Positions 41,977-50,595 are shown, counted from the first letter of the stretch. The stretch is 64,000 bases of DNA from Pseudomonas sp. CCI4.2 (GCF_034350045.1 NZ_CP133781.1:4886501-4950500), one strand, 5' to 3'. A program made the numbers and translations. The notes: generated by a model not told the origin, from the sequence alone.

Positions 41977-43103
41977 AGTTTTTTCAACGTCCTGGCGCCC
42001 AGTTTCACGGGCGCTTGTAAGACTTTCTCAAACCACTCCCAGTTTAAGTAAACATCACCACGTCCCCGCAGGTGCGTGTAGCGACGCATTGAGTTCCAAT
42101 CTCGGTGGCCAGAAACACTTGCGACTCGAGGAATGTCCCAATCCATCTCAAATAGACGGCTGATTCCATCGTGGCGCAAGTCATGAAAATGCAGATTTTC
42201 AATGCCCAGTATCTGACAAGCCCTAGTCCATGAAGTGGATACAGACTCTGCGCTATAAGGAAATATCTCAGGTAAAACCTTCGGCATAGTCTCGACGATG
42301 GCCCACGCCTCCGGTGGCAAATGGCACCAAACATCGTTACCCAGCTTTTGACCTGGATTCTTCATGTCTCGCACTAACACTCGTTGCCCGACCTCATCTA
42401 GGTCCGACCACAGAATCCTCGTTATTTCTTCCTGGCGCCGTGTCGAGAACATCGCAAATCCGGCCATTTTGAGCATGTTTATCGATGTTGGGCGCCGGGC
42501 TTGGATTTCTTGAAAGTGCGTCAGTAGCTTGTTGAATTCCTGTAACGACGGTCGGCGGTCGCGTTCGCGACTTTTCATGTTGTATCCGAGCTTTTTCAAC
42601 ACTCTGCGGGCATCGGTCATTGCGTGTGGATCGACCTCGTAGCCCCAAGCAGGCCGAGCGATCGACAGCACCGCGCCGAGATGCGCCAGATCGTTACCTG
42701 CCGTCTGAGGCTGAACGTTCCCGCCCTCTAGCCCCATTCGCCATAATGCATATTCCACCAACTGTTGGCTGTTGATGTCCTGGTCATTTATTTTCCCCAG
42801 GTACGACTCGCTGATCGCTTTCAGCGTGGCAAGTTTGGTCTTTCCTAAAGGCCTGACCTTTTCCATCTCCAGCAAGTATCGGTCGATCATCTCTTTGACG
42901 GTCGCGCCCTTACGATTCGCTCGTTCAATTGCTCCTGGTTGGTCCAATTCAGCTTCGCGTTTGCGAACCCAAGCCTGAGCGGCCTGTTTCCGGGCAAAGG
43001 TCTGGCTCTCTTGGTAGACTTGCAACCCTTCACGGGCCAAGCGTATCTGAACGGTATAGCTAACTGTTCCGTCAGCTCTGGATCGCTTTCTTATCGTAGC
43101 CAT
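41973..43103 (-). CDS. int: Tyrosine integrase of the dusA-specific type
   Basis: A 376-residue site-specific recombinase from ATG 43103 (MATIRKRSRADGTVSYTVQI); the frame extends 12 codons more without need. N-terminal arm-binding domain, core-binding domain about 80-180, catalytic domain after. Catalytic residues in view: Arg in FAMFSTRRQEEITRI, H-x-x-R in FHDLRHDGISRLFEM, GHRDW, and Tyr in MRRYTHLRG. It reads away from dusA and lies 102 bases from its start, the layout of the described dusA-associated integrases. The two remnants at 4628 and 6002 are its relatives. Confidence 0.93.
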   Translation of the reverse strand: MATIRKRSRADGTVSYTVQIRLAREGLQVYQESQTFARKQAAQAWVRKREAELDQPGAIERANRKGATVKEMIDRYLLEMEKVRPLGKTKLATLKAISESYLGKINDQDINSQQLVEYALWRMGLEGGNVQPQTAGNDLAHLGAVLSIARPAWGYEVDPHAMTDARRVLKKLGYNMKSRERDRRPSLQEFNKLLTHFQEIQARRPTSINMLKMAGFAMFSTRRQEEITRILWSDLDEVGQRVLVRDMKNPGQKLGNDVWCHLPPEAWAIVETMPKVLPEIFPYSAESVSTSWTRACQILGIENLHFHDLRHDGISRLFEMDWDIPRVASVSGHRDWNSMRRYTHLRGRGDVYLNWEWFEKVLQAPVKLGARTLKKL

Positions 43104-43205
43104 GGGCAACTGGTACACGCCTGATTTCAACTGGTACATTGTACCAGTGACCCCTAAAAAACGTCCGAAATCGCCCCTAGATAGGCATTAAACACGCAGA
43201 GTAAA

Positions 43206-44216
43206 ATGATACAAAATGTAGCTGAAACCCGCGTAATACCTAGCCTTAAGCCTTCTAGACGCTTTAGCGTGGCCCCTATGATGGATTGGACTGACCACCA
43301 TTGCCGGTACTTCCTACGGCTCCTGTCAAAGCACGCCCTTCTCTATACAGAGATGGTCACCACCGGCGCATTACTCAACGGCGATCACGAGCGCTTTCTG
43401 CGCCATGACCAAACTGAGCATCCATTAGCGTTGCAATTGGGTGGCAGCGTCACTGCGGACTTGGCCGCATGCGCGCGGATGGCGGAGGCTGCGGGTTATG
43501 ACGAGGTTAATCTGAACGTCGGCTGCCCGAGTGATCGGGTGCAGCACAATTTGATCGGTGCGGTGTTGATGGCGCATCCGGGGCTGGTGGCGGATTGTGT
43601 GAAGGCAATGCGGGATGCGGTGGCTATTGCGGTGACGGTGAAACATCGCATCGGAATCAATGGCCGAGACAGCTACGCTGAGTTGTGTGATTTTGTTGGT
43701 CAGGTGCATGAAGCGGGTTGCACCAGTTTTACCGTGCATGCACGGATAGCGATTCTTGAGGGCTTGTCGCCCAAAGAAAACCGCGATATTCCGCCGCTTC
43801 GGTACGACGTGGTAGCAAAGCTGAAGGCAGACTTTCCCAATCTGGAAATCATTCTGAACGGTGGCATCAAGACCCTTGACGCGTGCGCCGAGCACTTGGA
43901 GATCTTTGACGGGGTGATGCTGGGCCGCGAGGCTTACCATAATCCGTACATTCTGTCTGACGTCGATCAACGGCTGTTTGGCAGCACCGCGCCGGTAATT
44001 TCCCGAGCGCAAGCGCTGTCGGCCTTGCGGCCTTATATTGCTGCGCATATCGAAAGTGGTGGATCAATGCATCACATCACTCGCCACGTACTGGGTCTTG
44101 GCACGGGCTTTCCAGGGGCACGGCGCTTTCGGCAACTGTTGTCAGTCGACATCCATAAAGCACAAAACCCGCTGGCGCTGCTCGATCAAGCGGCAGAGCT
44201 GCTGGATGGTCGCTAG
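43206..44216 (+). CDS. dusA: tRNA-dihydrouridine synthase A, with element-supplied 5' end
   Basis: A 336-residue FMN enzyme that reduces uridines in the tRNA D-loop. Motifs: RRFSVAPMMDWTDHHCRYFL (FMN start), the catalytic Cys in EVNLNVGCPSDRVQ, and VTVKHRIGI and GVMLGREAYHNPYILSD at the phosphate site. The first 17 codons before RRFSVAPMMD differ from both stranded fragments, so this start region, and probably the promoter, came with the last integrated element. The gene stays intact, so the insertion is silent for tRNA modification. Confidence 0.95.
   Translation: MIQNVAETRVIPSLKPSRRFSVAPMMDWTDHHCRYFLRLLSKHALLYTEMVTTGALLNGDHERFLRHDQTEHPLALQLGGSVTADLAACARMAEAAGYDEVNLNVGCPSDRVQHNLIGAVLMAHPGLVADCVKAMRDAVAIAVTVKHRIGINGRDSYAELCDFVGQVHEAGCTSFTVHARIAILEGLSPKENRDIPPLRYDVVAKLKADFPNLEIILNGGIKTLDACAEHLEIFDGVMLGREAYHNPYILSDVDQRLFGSTAPVISRAQALSALRPYIAAHIESGGSMHHITRHVLGLGTGFPGARRFRQLLSVDIHKAQNPLALLDQAAELLDGR
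43260..43291 (+). repeat. att core copy 3, right end of the element in dusA
   Basis: CGCTTTAGCGTGGCCCC...GGATTGGAC, the same 32 bases (about four differences) as at 4998 and 6243, encoding RFSVAPMMDWT in the intact gene. With 6243-6274 it bounds the intact 37-kb element; with 4998-5029 it bounds the whole 38-kb stack. Confidence 0.85.
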
Positions 44217-44368
44217 TTATCTATAAGTTAACGGAACAAGCTGTGCGGATGGGGCTCAAATGTTTCTGGATTGCCCATCCGCCTCAGGACGCATCGACGA
44301 AGATGCTCTCTTGAGTGGCCGGCAGCGCTCGGGTAATGTCATCTAACCGCACAGGACAGAGCACACTC

Positions 44369-45295
44369 ATGACTTCCAAGCTGGAACAACTCAAGAAAAT
44401 CACCACTGTAGTCGCCGATACCGGCGATTTTGATGCCATCGCCCGTCTTAAGCCGGTGGATGCCACGACCAACCCGTCCTTATTACTCAAAGCTGCTTCA
44501 AGTTCGAGCAACGAAGAATTGCTCCAGGAAGCATTTAAGGGCAGTAAAAACGATATCGGCTTGGCCTGCGACCGTTTCGCTGTCGCTATCGGTCAGAAAA
44601 TTCTTAAAGTCGTTCCGGGCCGCGTATCTACCGAAGTGGATTCCCGCCTCTCGTTCGACACCAACGCCATGATCGAACGTGGCGAACGCCTTATCGGTTT
44701 GTACGACGAAGCCGGCATCGGCCGCGAGCGGATTCTGATAAAGCTGGCATCGACCTGGGAAGGTATCCGTGCCGCCGAGAAGCTGGAAAAAAGCGGCATC
44801 CAAACCAACCTCACCCTATTATTCTCGTTTGCTCAGGCGGTAGCCTGCGCCGAAGCCGGCGTGTTTTTGATCTCGCCGTTTGTGGGTCGGATTTACGACT
44901 GGTACAAAAAATCGGCTGGTCACGACTTTGTGGGCGCCGATGATCCTGGCGTTCAGTCGGTCAGCAAGATCTACAACTACTACAAGTCTAACGACTACAA
45001 GACAGTGGTCATGGGCGCCAGCTTCCGCAACCTGAGCCAGATTGAGCAATTAGCCGGCTGTGATCGCCTGACTATCAGCCCAGATCTGCTGGAGCAACTG
45101 TCGAAAGACATGGGCACGCTGGAGCGCAAACTCGCACCGGGCAACCCGGGCGAACCGCGTCAAAGCCTGACCGAAAACCAGTTCCGCTGGGCATCGAACG
45201 AAGACGCCATGGCCACCGAAAAATTGGCCGAAGGTATTCGCCAGTTCGCTCGCGATCAGGAAAAACTTGAGGCATTGCTCGCCGCTAAGGCCTGA
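44369..45295 (+). CDS. tal: Transaldolase
   Basis: A 308-residue enzyme of the pentose phosphate pathway that moves a dihydroxyacetone unit between sugar phosphates. Schiff-base Lys in ERILIKLASTWEGIRAAEKL; start blocks VKPVDATTNPSLLLKAA-like LKPVDATTNPSLLLKAASSS; and LISPFVGRIYDWYKKS at the C-terminal part. The ATG at 44369 with AGGACAGAG before it gives the normal length; the frame is open 18 codons upstream. A strong terminator follows. Gene order dusA-tal is core-genome. Confidence 0.95.
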   Translation: MTSKLEQLKKITTVVADTGDFDAIARLKPVDATTNPSLLLKAASSSSNEELLQEAFKGSKNDIGLACDRFAVAIGQKILKVVPGRVSTEVDSRLSFDTNAMIERGERLIGLYDEAGIGRERILIKLASTWEGIRAAEKLEKSGIQTNLTLLFSFAQAVACAEAGVFLISPFVGRIYDWYKKSAGHDFVGADDPGVQSVSKIYNYYKSNDYKTVVMGASFRNLSQIEQLAGCDRLTISPDLLEQLSKDMGTLERKLAPGNPGEPRQSLTENQFRWASNEDAMATEKLAEGIRQFARDQEKLEALLAAKA

Positions 45296-45301
45296 ATGCA
45301 T

Positions 45302-45339
45302 AAAGGGCGGCACCTTTTTGTAGGTCCGCCCTTTTTTAT
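45302..45339 (+). terminator. Terminator of tal
   Basis: Stem AAAGGGCGG ... CCGCCCTTT followed by T-rich sequence. Confidence 0.85.
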
Positions 45340-45371
45340 GCCCGCCCAAAGCGATGACTGTGCCAGTCGTT

Positions 45372-45863
45372 TTAGTGGGCCTTAATGCCCTCAAGCGCAT
45401 TGACCAGATCATGAAACGCTTCGCGATTCGAGTCGTTAAGGCCCATCAAAATCTTGTGCGCCTCCAACACCTTCGCTTTTACCACTTCCTCGGACTGATC
45501 TTGCGAGGGCAGGTCCGTCAACGAGTCAGGGCAGCGAATCGGCCGATCAACGATGTTGAACACCTGATCGAACCCCATCGACTGCAGTAGCCGAGTAATG
45601 TCTTCGTGGGTGGTGACAACCGTCGGCAGCAATCCAACTTTTTGCCGCGACATGATCGACAGCTTGGCCAGCAAGCCGAGCGTCGTGCTGTCTATGCTGC
45701 GGGTTTCGGTCAAATCGATGACGATTGCCGAAAAATTCCGCGAGGTGAAGATTCTTTCAATAGTTGTATCCAACGCCGAACAGAGCGTCAGCCGCACTTC
45801 CCCAACGAACTTGAGAATGAACGTGCCTGCTTGCTCGGCGAACTGGATTCTACCGGTACTCAT
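45372..45863 (-). CDS. rssC: STAS-domain anti-sigma-factor antagonist (RssC-like)
   Basis: A 163-residue protein with an N-terminal STAS domain: FVGEVRLTLCSALDTTIERI, VIDLTETRSIDSTTLGLLAK, where the Ser of RSIDSTTLG is the likely phosphorylation site. A C-terminal helical extension follows (EEVVKAKVLEAHKILMGLND). It is coupled (TAATG) to the response regulator phosphatase, which should dephosphorylate it. The pair probably forms a partner-switching route linked to sigma-S control or biofilm, as for RssB/RssC in pseudomonads. Confidence 0.85.
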   Translation of the reverse strand: MSTGRIQFAEQAGTFILKFVGEVRLTLCSALDTTIERIFTSRNFSAIVIDLTETRSIDSTTLGLLAKLSIMSRQKVGLLPTVVTTHEDITRLLQSMGFDQVFNIVDRPIRCPDSLTDLPSQDQSEEVVKAKVLEAHKILMGLNDSNREAFHDLVNALEGIKAH

Positions 45864-47044
45864 TAAAGGTTCCTGCTCAACACCAACAAGGCGATATCAT
45901 CCGGCATCTCCCCTAGCGTGGCCAATCCAAACACTTGACGCAGGCCTTCCAGGCTGCCGCCTGCCGCTTTCACCAATTGAGGTAAAACGGCTTCTTTCTC
46001 TTTGAGTGTATCACCCGGTAAAAGGTCCAATATCCCATCAGACAGCAAGGTCAGACTGAACGCTTCGGGCAAATCCAACACATGATCCTGATAGGTCGCT
46101 TCATTGAACAGTCCTACTGGCAAGCCTCGACCCTCCAGATAGTGCACTTCAGTGGGCGTATACATAATCGGTAGCGGTAAATGGCCGCCGATGCTGTAGG
46201 TCAATTTTCCGGTGTCTTCGTCGATGACGCCGCCAACCATGGTGACATGCTTACCCAGGTTGCAGTTGATCAATCCACGATTGATGTGACCAAGTACTTC
46301 CGAAGGCTTGAAGTCGGGCATGGTGCCGTTGCGCTTGAATTCGAACATCAAACGCGTGGTCATGAATTTCAGCAGGACCGTAACAAACGCGGATGAAGCT
46401 CCGTGCCCCGAGACGTCAGCCAAATAGAAGGCTACGCGGCGCTCGTCGACGCGAAAGTAGTCTACAAAATCGCCAGACAAGTACAACGACGGAATGATCT
46501 CGTGAGCGAACTGAAACTCGCCGACTTCCCACGGGTTCACTGGCAGCATGTTCATCTGAACCTGGCGACCGGCATTCTGGTCTTCCTGGAGCAAATGCAA
46601 GCTGGCTTCGAGTTCCCGGTTAGCCGTTTCCAGCTTTTGCCGATAGCGTTGGTTTTCCAGCAGCAAGCGTGCTCGATCCAGGGCTCGACGCACTGAATGC
46701 TCGAGCACTGCCAGATCTTCCAACGGCTTGACCAGGTAGTCTGCCGCGCCCAAACGCAAGGCTTCGACAGCGTCGTTCATCACGCCAGCGCCGGAAACGA
46801 CGATGACCGGCATATCAGGGGCGAGGTCTGTCACCTGACGGATAAGTTCAAGGCCGCCTACCTGAGGCATACGCAGGTCGCAGATCACTAGATCGGGCTT
46901 TTTTTGCTCGAAGATCTGAAGGCCCTGCAAGCCATTGCTCGCTTGCAGGACGCTGAAGCCACTGTCTTCCAAATAGGCGGCGATGCTCGCGCGCACTACC
47001 TCGTCGTCATCGATTATCAGCAGCGTGGCACTGGTTTTCTGCAT
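45863..47044 (-). CDS. rssB: Response regulator with PP2C phosphatase domain (RssB-like)
   Basis: A 393-residue regulator. REC domain at 1-120: TLLIIDDDEVVRASIAAYLE, phospho-acceptor Asp in DLVICDLRMPQVGG, and Lys in DYLVKPLEDL. A coiled-coil linker follows (NQRYRQKLETANRELEASLH), then a PP2C/SpoIIE-type phosphatase: LSGDFVDYFRVDERRVAFYL, ADVSGHGASSAFVTVLL, TLLSDGILDLLPGD and EMPDDIALLVLSR with its metal Asp residues. It is upstream of and coupled to the STAS gene. A role in turnover of RpoS by adapting it to ClpXP is known for RssB; the phosphatase part is the pseudomonad form. Confidence 0.9.
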   Translation of the reverse strand: MQKTSATLLIIDDDEVVRASIAAYLEDSGFSVLQASNGLQGLQIFEQKKPDLVICDLRMPQVGGLELIRQVTDLAPDMPVIVVSGAGVMNDAVEALRLGAADYLVKPLEDLAVLEHSVRRALDRARLLLENQRYRQKLETANRELEASLHLLQEDQNAGRQVQMNMLPVNPWEVGEFQFAHEIIPSLYLSGDFVDYFRVDERRVAFYLADVSGHGASSAFVTVLLKFMTTRLMFEFKRNGTMPDFKPSEVLGHINRGLINCNLGKHVTMVGGVIDEDTGKLTYSIGGHLPLPIMYTPTEVHYLEGRGLPVGLFNEATYQDHVLDLPEAFSLTLLSDGILDLLPGDTLKEKEAVLPQLVKAAGGSLEGLRQVFGLATLGEMPDDIALLVLSRNL

Positions 47045-47313
47045 GTGGGCAAACGGCGCCAGGGGTAGGTTGGCGTAAGCGATTCGGATCTACCGGAGCG
47101 CTTACTGGATTCGCTTCTAGCCTCTCTAAAACGGTAGCGACAGACTTTTCGGTCGCTGACATTGCCATTCAGAGGTGCCCTTCAAGGCGCAGACGGTACT
47201 CCCATCCGACGGGCGTTTCAAGCTCATGCCTGTGGTGCCTTGGAGTCTTTACATCACAAATCACAGAGAGTTATAAGAACAGACAAATCAGCAACTAAAT
47301 CGAAGGACTAGCC

Positions 47314-47613
47314 ATGAGCCAAAATGATCGGGACTACGCGGAAAAGAGAGATTACATCCGCATGCGTGTGGATGCCGACATCACCTTGCTGTATGCAGGC
47401 CAGATCATCCCTGCATTCTGCGTAGACCTGTCAAGCTCGGGCATGCAGGTGCAGGCGCCGCGTGCATTCAAGGTGGGCGACAAGCTGAACGTACACATCG
47501 ACTCGGACCATTCGGCCCTCAAAGGATTGGAAGCTGAAACCGAAGTGGTTTGGCTTGTGGACCATGAAGAAGGCGGTCAAAAACTCGGCCTGACGATTAT
47601 TTCGATGAATTGA
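47314..47613 (+). CDS. PilZ-domain protein
   Basis: A 99-residue single PilZ domain, a likely cyclic-di-GMP receptor. R-x-x-x-R motif in KRDYIRMRVDADITL and the D-x-S-x-x-G motif in CVDLSSSGMQVQAP. Further PilZ strands (KVGDKLNVHIDSD, EAETEVVWLVDHEEGGQKLG) follow. It diverges from the RssB gene and ends at a bidirectional terminator. Target unknown. Confidence 0.9.
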   Translation: MSQNDRDYAEKRDYIRMRVDADITLLYAGQIIPAFCVDLSSSGMQVQAPRAFKVGDKLNVHIDSDHSALKGLEAETEVVWLVDHEEGGQKLGLTIISMN

Positions 47614-47641
47614 TACTAATTTTGTCGTTGCGAATTTATTG

Positions 47642-47675
47642 AAAAAAAAGGCGCCCCGAAGGTCGCCTTTTTTTC
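47642..47675. terminator. Bidirectional terminator (PilZ / mlaA)
   Basis: AAAAAAAGGCG and CGCCTTTTTTT arms around a short loop, between convergent genes; U-tracts exist on both strands. Confidence 0.85.
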
Positions 47676-47688
47676 AGATCAAGAACGA

Positions 47689-48399
47689 TTAGAAATCGTC
47701 TTTCACCTTGCCGTCTTTGACCTTGAACTCGCGATGCTGCAAGTAAGCGTTACGGATGAACGTGTACTTGTCACCGCTGATCAACTTCTCAGCCGACAGC
47801 AGGCTGGCGCGGGTATCAATGATATCCAGCGCCTCAAGCGAATTACGCCAGGCGATGTCATTCATGTAGGGGTACGGCGCGTCATAGGTGTCAGGAAACC
47901 TGGCGAGGCCATCACGCACGGTGCTTGGGCCAAGCAATGGCAGCATCACGTAAGGACCGCTGGAAACACCCCAGTAACCCAAGGTCTGACCGAAGTCTTC
48001 GTCGTTACGCTGCAAGCCCATACGGGTGCCGACGTCGATGAAGCCAGCAACACCCAGCGTGGTGTTCAACAACAGACGCGCTGTATCGACGCCAGCAGCG
48101 TGGGGTTTGGCCTGCAATACATCGTTGGCAAAGTTGCGGACGTCGCCAATGTTGTTGAAAAAGTTATGGATGCCGTCTTCAACGAATTGTGGCGTGATGA
48201 ACTCATATCCTTGAGCCAGAGGCTTCAGCGCGTAAGTATCAAGCGTATCGTTGAAGCGAAAAATAACGCGGTTGACGCCTTCCCACGGATCTTCATCCGC
48301 CGCCTGGGCTGCCAAAGGGACCAGTGCTACACCGGCTATAAAGCACAGTTGAGCCAGACGATTGATTAAGCCTGCACCAGTCACGGGCATAGCTGACAC
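47689..48399 (-). CDS. mlaA: MlaA (VacJ) phospholipid-transport protein
   Basis: A 236-residue outer-membrane protein that removes mislocalised phospholipids and passes them to MlaC. Conserved blocks: DPWEGVNRVIFRFNDTLDTY, FFNNIGDVRNFANDVLQAKP, DFGQTLGYWGVSSGPYVMLP and STVRDGLA. The signal peptide ends PLAAQAADEDPW, with no Cys at the cleavage site. The usual lipobox is therefore absent, and the protein may be released by signal peptidase I instead of being lipidated. The Mla ABC transporter is not in this window. Confidence 0.92.
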   Translation of the reverse strand: MSAMPVTGAGLINRLAQLCFIAGVALVPLAAQAADEDPWEGVNRVIFRFNDTLDTYALKPLAQGYEFITPQFVEDGIHNFFNNIGDVRNFANDVLQAKPHAAGVDTARLLLNTTLGVAGFIDVGTRMGLQRNDEDFGQTLGYWGVSSGPYVMLPLLGPSTVRDGLARFPDTYDAPYPYMNDIAWRNSLEALDIIDTRASLLSAEKLISGDKYTFIRNAYLQHREFKVKDGKVKDDF

Positions 48400-48590
48400 T
48401 CCTAATTAATGGGTCGGGCTCTTGCCCTGCACGTCAAGGCCGGCAGTATAAGGCCTTATGCGACATTTTTGGCAGTCTCCCTGATACTGATAGTGCTAAT
48501 GCACAAAATCGATAGCGTTCTGCCCCTCAAGCGTTCATCTGACTGTCATAAAGCCTCCGTAGCGTAGGAGAATATTTCAGGGACGCCACT

Positions 48591-49256
48591 ATGCCTGCGC
48601 CACACGCCCTACATCCGCCTGTACCCGCTCCCGCCTTCACCGCGTTGCTCTTCGGCCTCAGTGGCTGTTTGGTGGACTTTGGCGCCTGTGCAGCGTCCTC
48701 ATCGAGCAGTAACTCGACCAGTATCAAGCCCGAAAATCTGCGCGATGGGATCAACGAATACGCCAGCGTTACCCCCGGCTCCCTCGCTATTCTGCAAACC
48801 CTCAACCGCCAAGGGGTGCCCTGTGCCTGGCTGGATGAATTACCCGAAACCCTGAGTCAACACCTCGCCAAGCCACTCGAAAACTGGATAAAGCCGGCAG
48901 GCCGTTCCAAGGCCTGCGCGGATTGGCCTGCACCGGATGCTTGCTGGCAAGCGTTAATGAGCCTCAACGTGCAACAGTTGGACGGCTGCGTGCTGGTTAG
49001 CGGCGAGCCACGGCTGTTGCAGTCAGCGCTGAACGCGGGACTTTGGACTGTCGGCTTGGCGACCTGCGGGCCACTTTGCGGTTTGTCGCCCAAAGACTGG
49101 CAGGCGCTTAGTGACGCCCAGCGCGAATATCGACGGGGCCAAGCTACCTTGCAGCTCTACAGCCTCGGTGTTCATTCGGTGATCGATCACTTGGGCGAGC
49201 TCGCGTCCTGCCTGGCGGATATCACGTTGCGAAGGACCAAAGGCGAGAAGCCCTGA
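48591..49256 (+). CDS. Phosphonatase-like HAD protein lacking the catalytic Asp
   Basis: A 221-residue protein related to phosphonoacetaldehyde hydrolases of the HAD superfamily. The first motif, VIFDWAGTTVDFG in the active family, reads LLFGLSGCLVDFG here, so the nucleophilic Asp is Gly. Later parts keep the fold (TPGSLAILQTLNRQGVPCAW, CVLVSGEPRLLQSALNAGLW). An enzyme is unlikely; a binding or regulatory role is possible. A low-complexity Ser run follows motif I. It lies between mlaA and a DUF4404 gene. Confidence 0.75.
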   Translation: MPAPHALHPPVPAPAFTALLFGLSGCLVDFGACAASSSSSNSTSIKPENLRDGINEYASVTPGSLAILQTLNRQGVPCAWLDELPETLSQHLAKPLENWIKPAGRSKACADWPAPDACWQALMSLNVQQLDGCVLVSGEPRLLQSALNAGLWTVGLATCGPLCGLSPKDWQALSDAQREYRRGQATLQLYSLGVHSVIDHLGELASCLADITLRRTKGEKP

Positions 49257-49377
49257 TAACGTCTGTTTGATCAAGATCATGCACTTAGGAGCGGAGTGGA
49301 TTAGTCTTACGCACATCACGGACCTTTTAGCCTTGCGCTGGGTCCATGCCAGAGCCTATCCATAGAGGGAGCACGCT

Positions 49378-49647
49378 ATGCCTGCCCGCGAACTGCAAGA
49401 ACAACTCAATACCCTGCGCGAGCAACTGGAGAAGAATCCACCGCTTTCCGAATCTGAACGTCAGCATCTGCACGAACTGATGGTGCAAATCGACCGTAAA
49501 ATCAAACTGGAGTCCATGACCCAGGACCAGGATTCAAGTCTGTCCGACGGTGTTAACCTTGCGGTGGAACGCTTCGAGCTGAAGCATCCAGCCATTGCCG
49601 TCACACTGCGCAATATCGTGCAGACCCTCGGCAACATAGGGATTTAA
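49378..49647 (+). CDS. DUF4404-family small helical protein
   Basis: An 89-residue, charged, mostly helical protein (ARELQEQLNTLREQLEKNPP, LSESERQHLHELMVQIDRKI) typical of DUF4404 proteins in pseudomonads. The end (ERFELKHPAIAVTLRNIVQT) is well conserved in that family. Function unknown. It precedes a terminator shared with queF. Confidence 0.85.
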   Translation: MPARELQEQLNTLREQLEKNPPLSESERQHLHELMVQIDRKIKLESMTQDQDSSLSDGVNLAVERFELKHPAIAVTLRNIVQTLGNIGI

Positions 49648-49671
49648 ACCTTTTCAGGTTTTATCTTCTGT

Positions 49672-49702
49672 AAAAAAACCCGTCCTGCCGACGGGTTTTT
49701 TT
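49672..49702. terminator. Bidirectional terminator (DUF4404 / queF)
   Basis: AAAAAAACCCGTC-CTGCC-GACGGGTTTTTTT, perfect stem with T- and A-runs on each side. Confidence 0.9.
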
Positions 49703-49703
49703 A

Positions 49704-50534
49704 TCACTGTCGCGCCAGCCGGCGATTTTCATGACTGATCGCTTCGGTGCTGCGGTAGGGGTTGATATCGAGACCGCCGCGGCGTACGTAACGCGCGTAA
49801 ACCGTCAATTTTTCCGGTTTAAGCAGGCGTTGCAAATCAAGAAAAATTCGCTCGACACATTGCTCGTGAAAGTCGGAGTGCTGACGAAAGCTGACGATAT
49901 AAGCCAACAGACTGGCAGGCTCGAGCGCCCGACCGCGATACTCCACGACAACGCTGCCCCAATCGGGCTGACTGGTCACTGGGCAATTGGATTTAAGCAG
50001 ATGACTGTGCAGGCTTTCTTCGATCACTCTCGATTCATCGCACCGCAATAACTCCGGACGTGGCGCCTCGTAGCTGGTGACGTTGATATCCAAGTCGTCG
50101 ATGCAAGCACCGGGCAGTGACGCAACCCCTTCTCGCTCAATGTCGACCAGACTGCGAATGCGCACGCCCACCGACTTACCCGCAGATGCTGACAAGTCTT
50201 TTTCCAGTACCGCCACCAGCACCGCGCGATCAGCGAACACGGTTTGGTTCAGCGAGTTTAGGTAGAGCTTGAACGACTTGGATTCGATGATATTCGGCGA
50301 GTCTGCCGGAATACTGAACTCACCGATGGCCACAACCGGTTTGCCGGATGGCAATAACCATGACAGCTCATAGCAGTTCCAGAAGTCGACCCCCTGATAG
50401 GGCAAGGTTTCAGCGGTCAGACCGAGTTCGGCCCACTTCGCGGCACGGGGAATCGGGAACAGCAATGAAGGCGTGTAGGTGGCGATGTATTCACTGGATT
50501 TGCCCAGCGGCGAATGTTCGGCTGCGGGATGCAT
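49704..50534 (-). CDS. queF: NADPH-dependent preQ0 reductase
   Basis: A 276-residue two-domain (type II, QueF long form) enzyme that reduces 7-cyano-7-deazaguanine to preQ1 in queuosine biosynthesis. The QueF motif ESKSFKLYLNS binds NADPH; the catalytic Cys is in SHLLKSNCPVTSQPDWGSV; C-terminal HEQCVERIFLDL is conserved. Single gene, convergent with DUF4404. Confidence 0.95.
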   Translation of the reverse strand: MHPAAEHSPLGKSSEYIATYTPSLLFPIPRAAKWAELGLTAETLPYQGVDFWNCYELSWLLPSGKPVVAIGEFSIPADSPNIIESKSFKLYLNSLNQTVFADRAVLVAVLEKDLSASAGKSVGVRIRSLVDIEREGVASLPGACIDDLDINVTSYEAPRPELLRCDESRVIEESLHSHLLKSNCPVTSQPDWGSVVVEYRGRALEPASLLAYIVSFRQHSDFHEQCVERIFLDLQRLLKPEKLTVYARYVRRGGLDINPYRSTEAISHENRRLARQ

Positions 50535-50595
50535 AGCGGAGACCTGACTAAATTATCCCGCCGAGTTTATAGGGTTTACCCGCCGCTTTCAGCGC

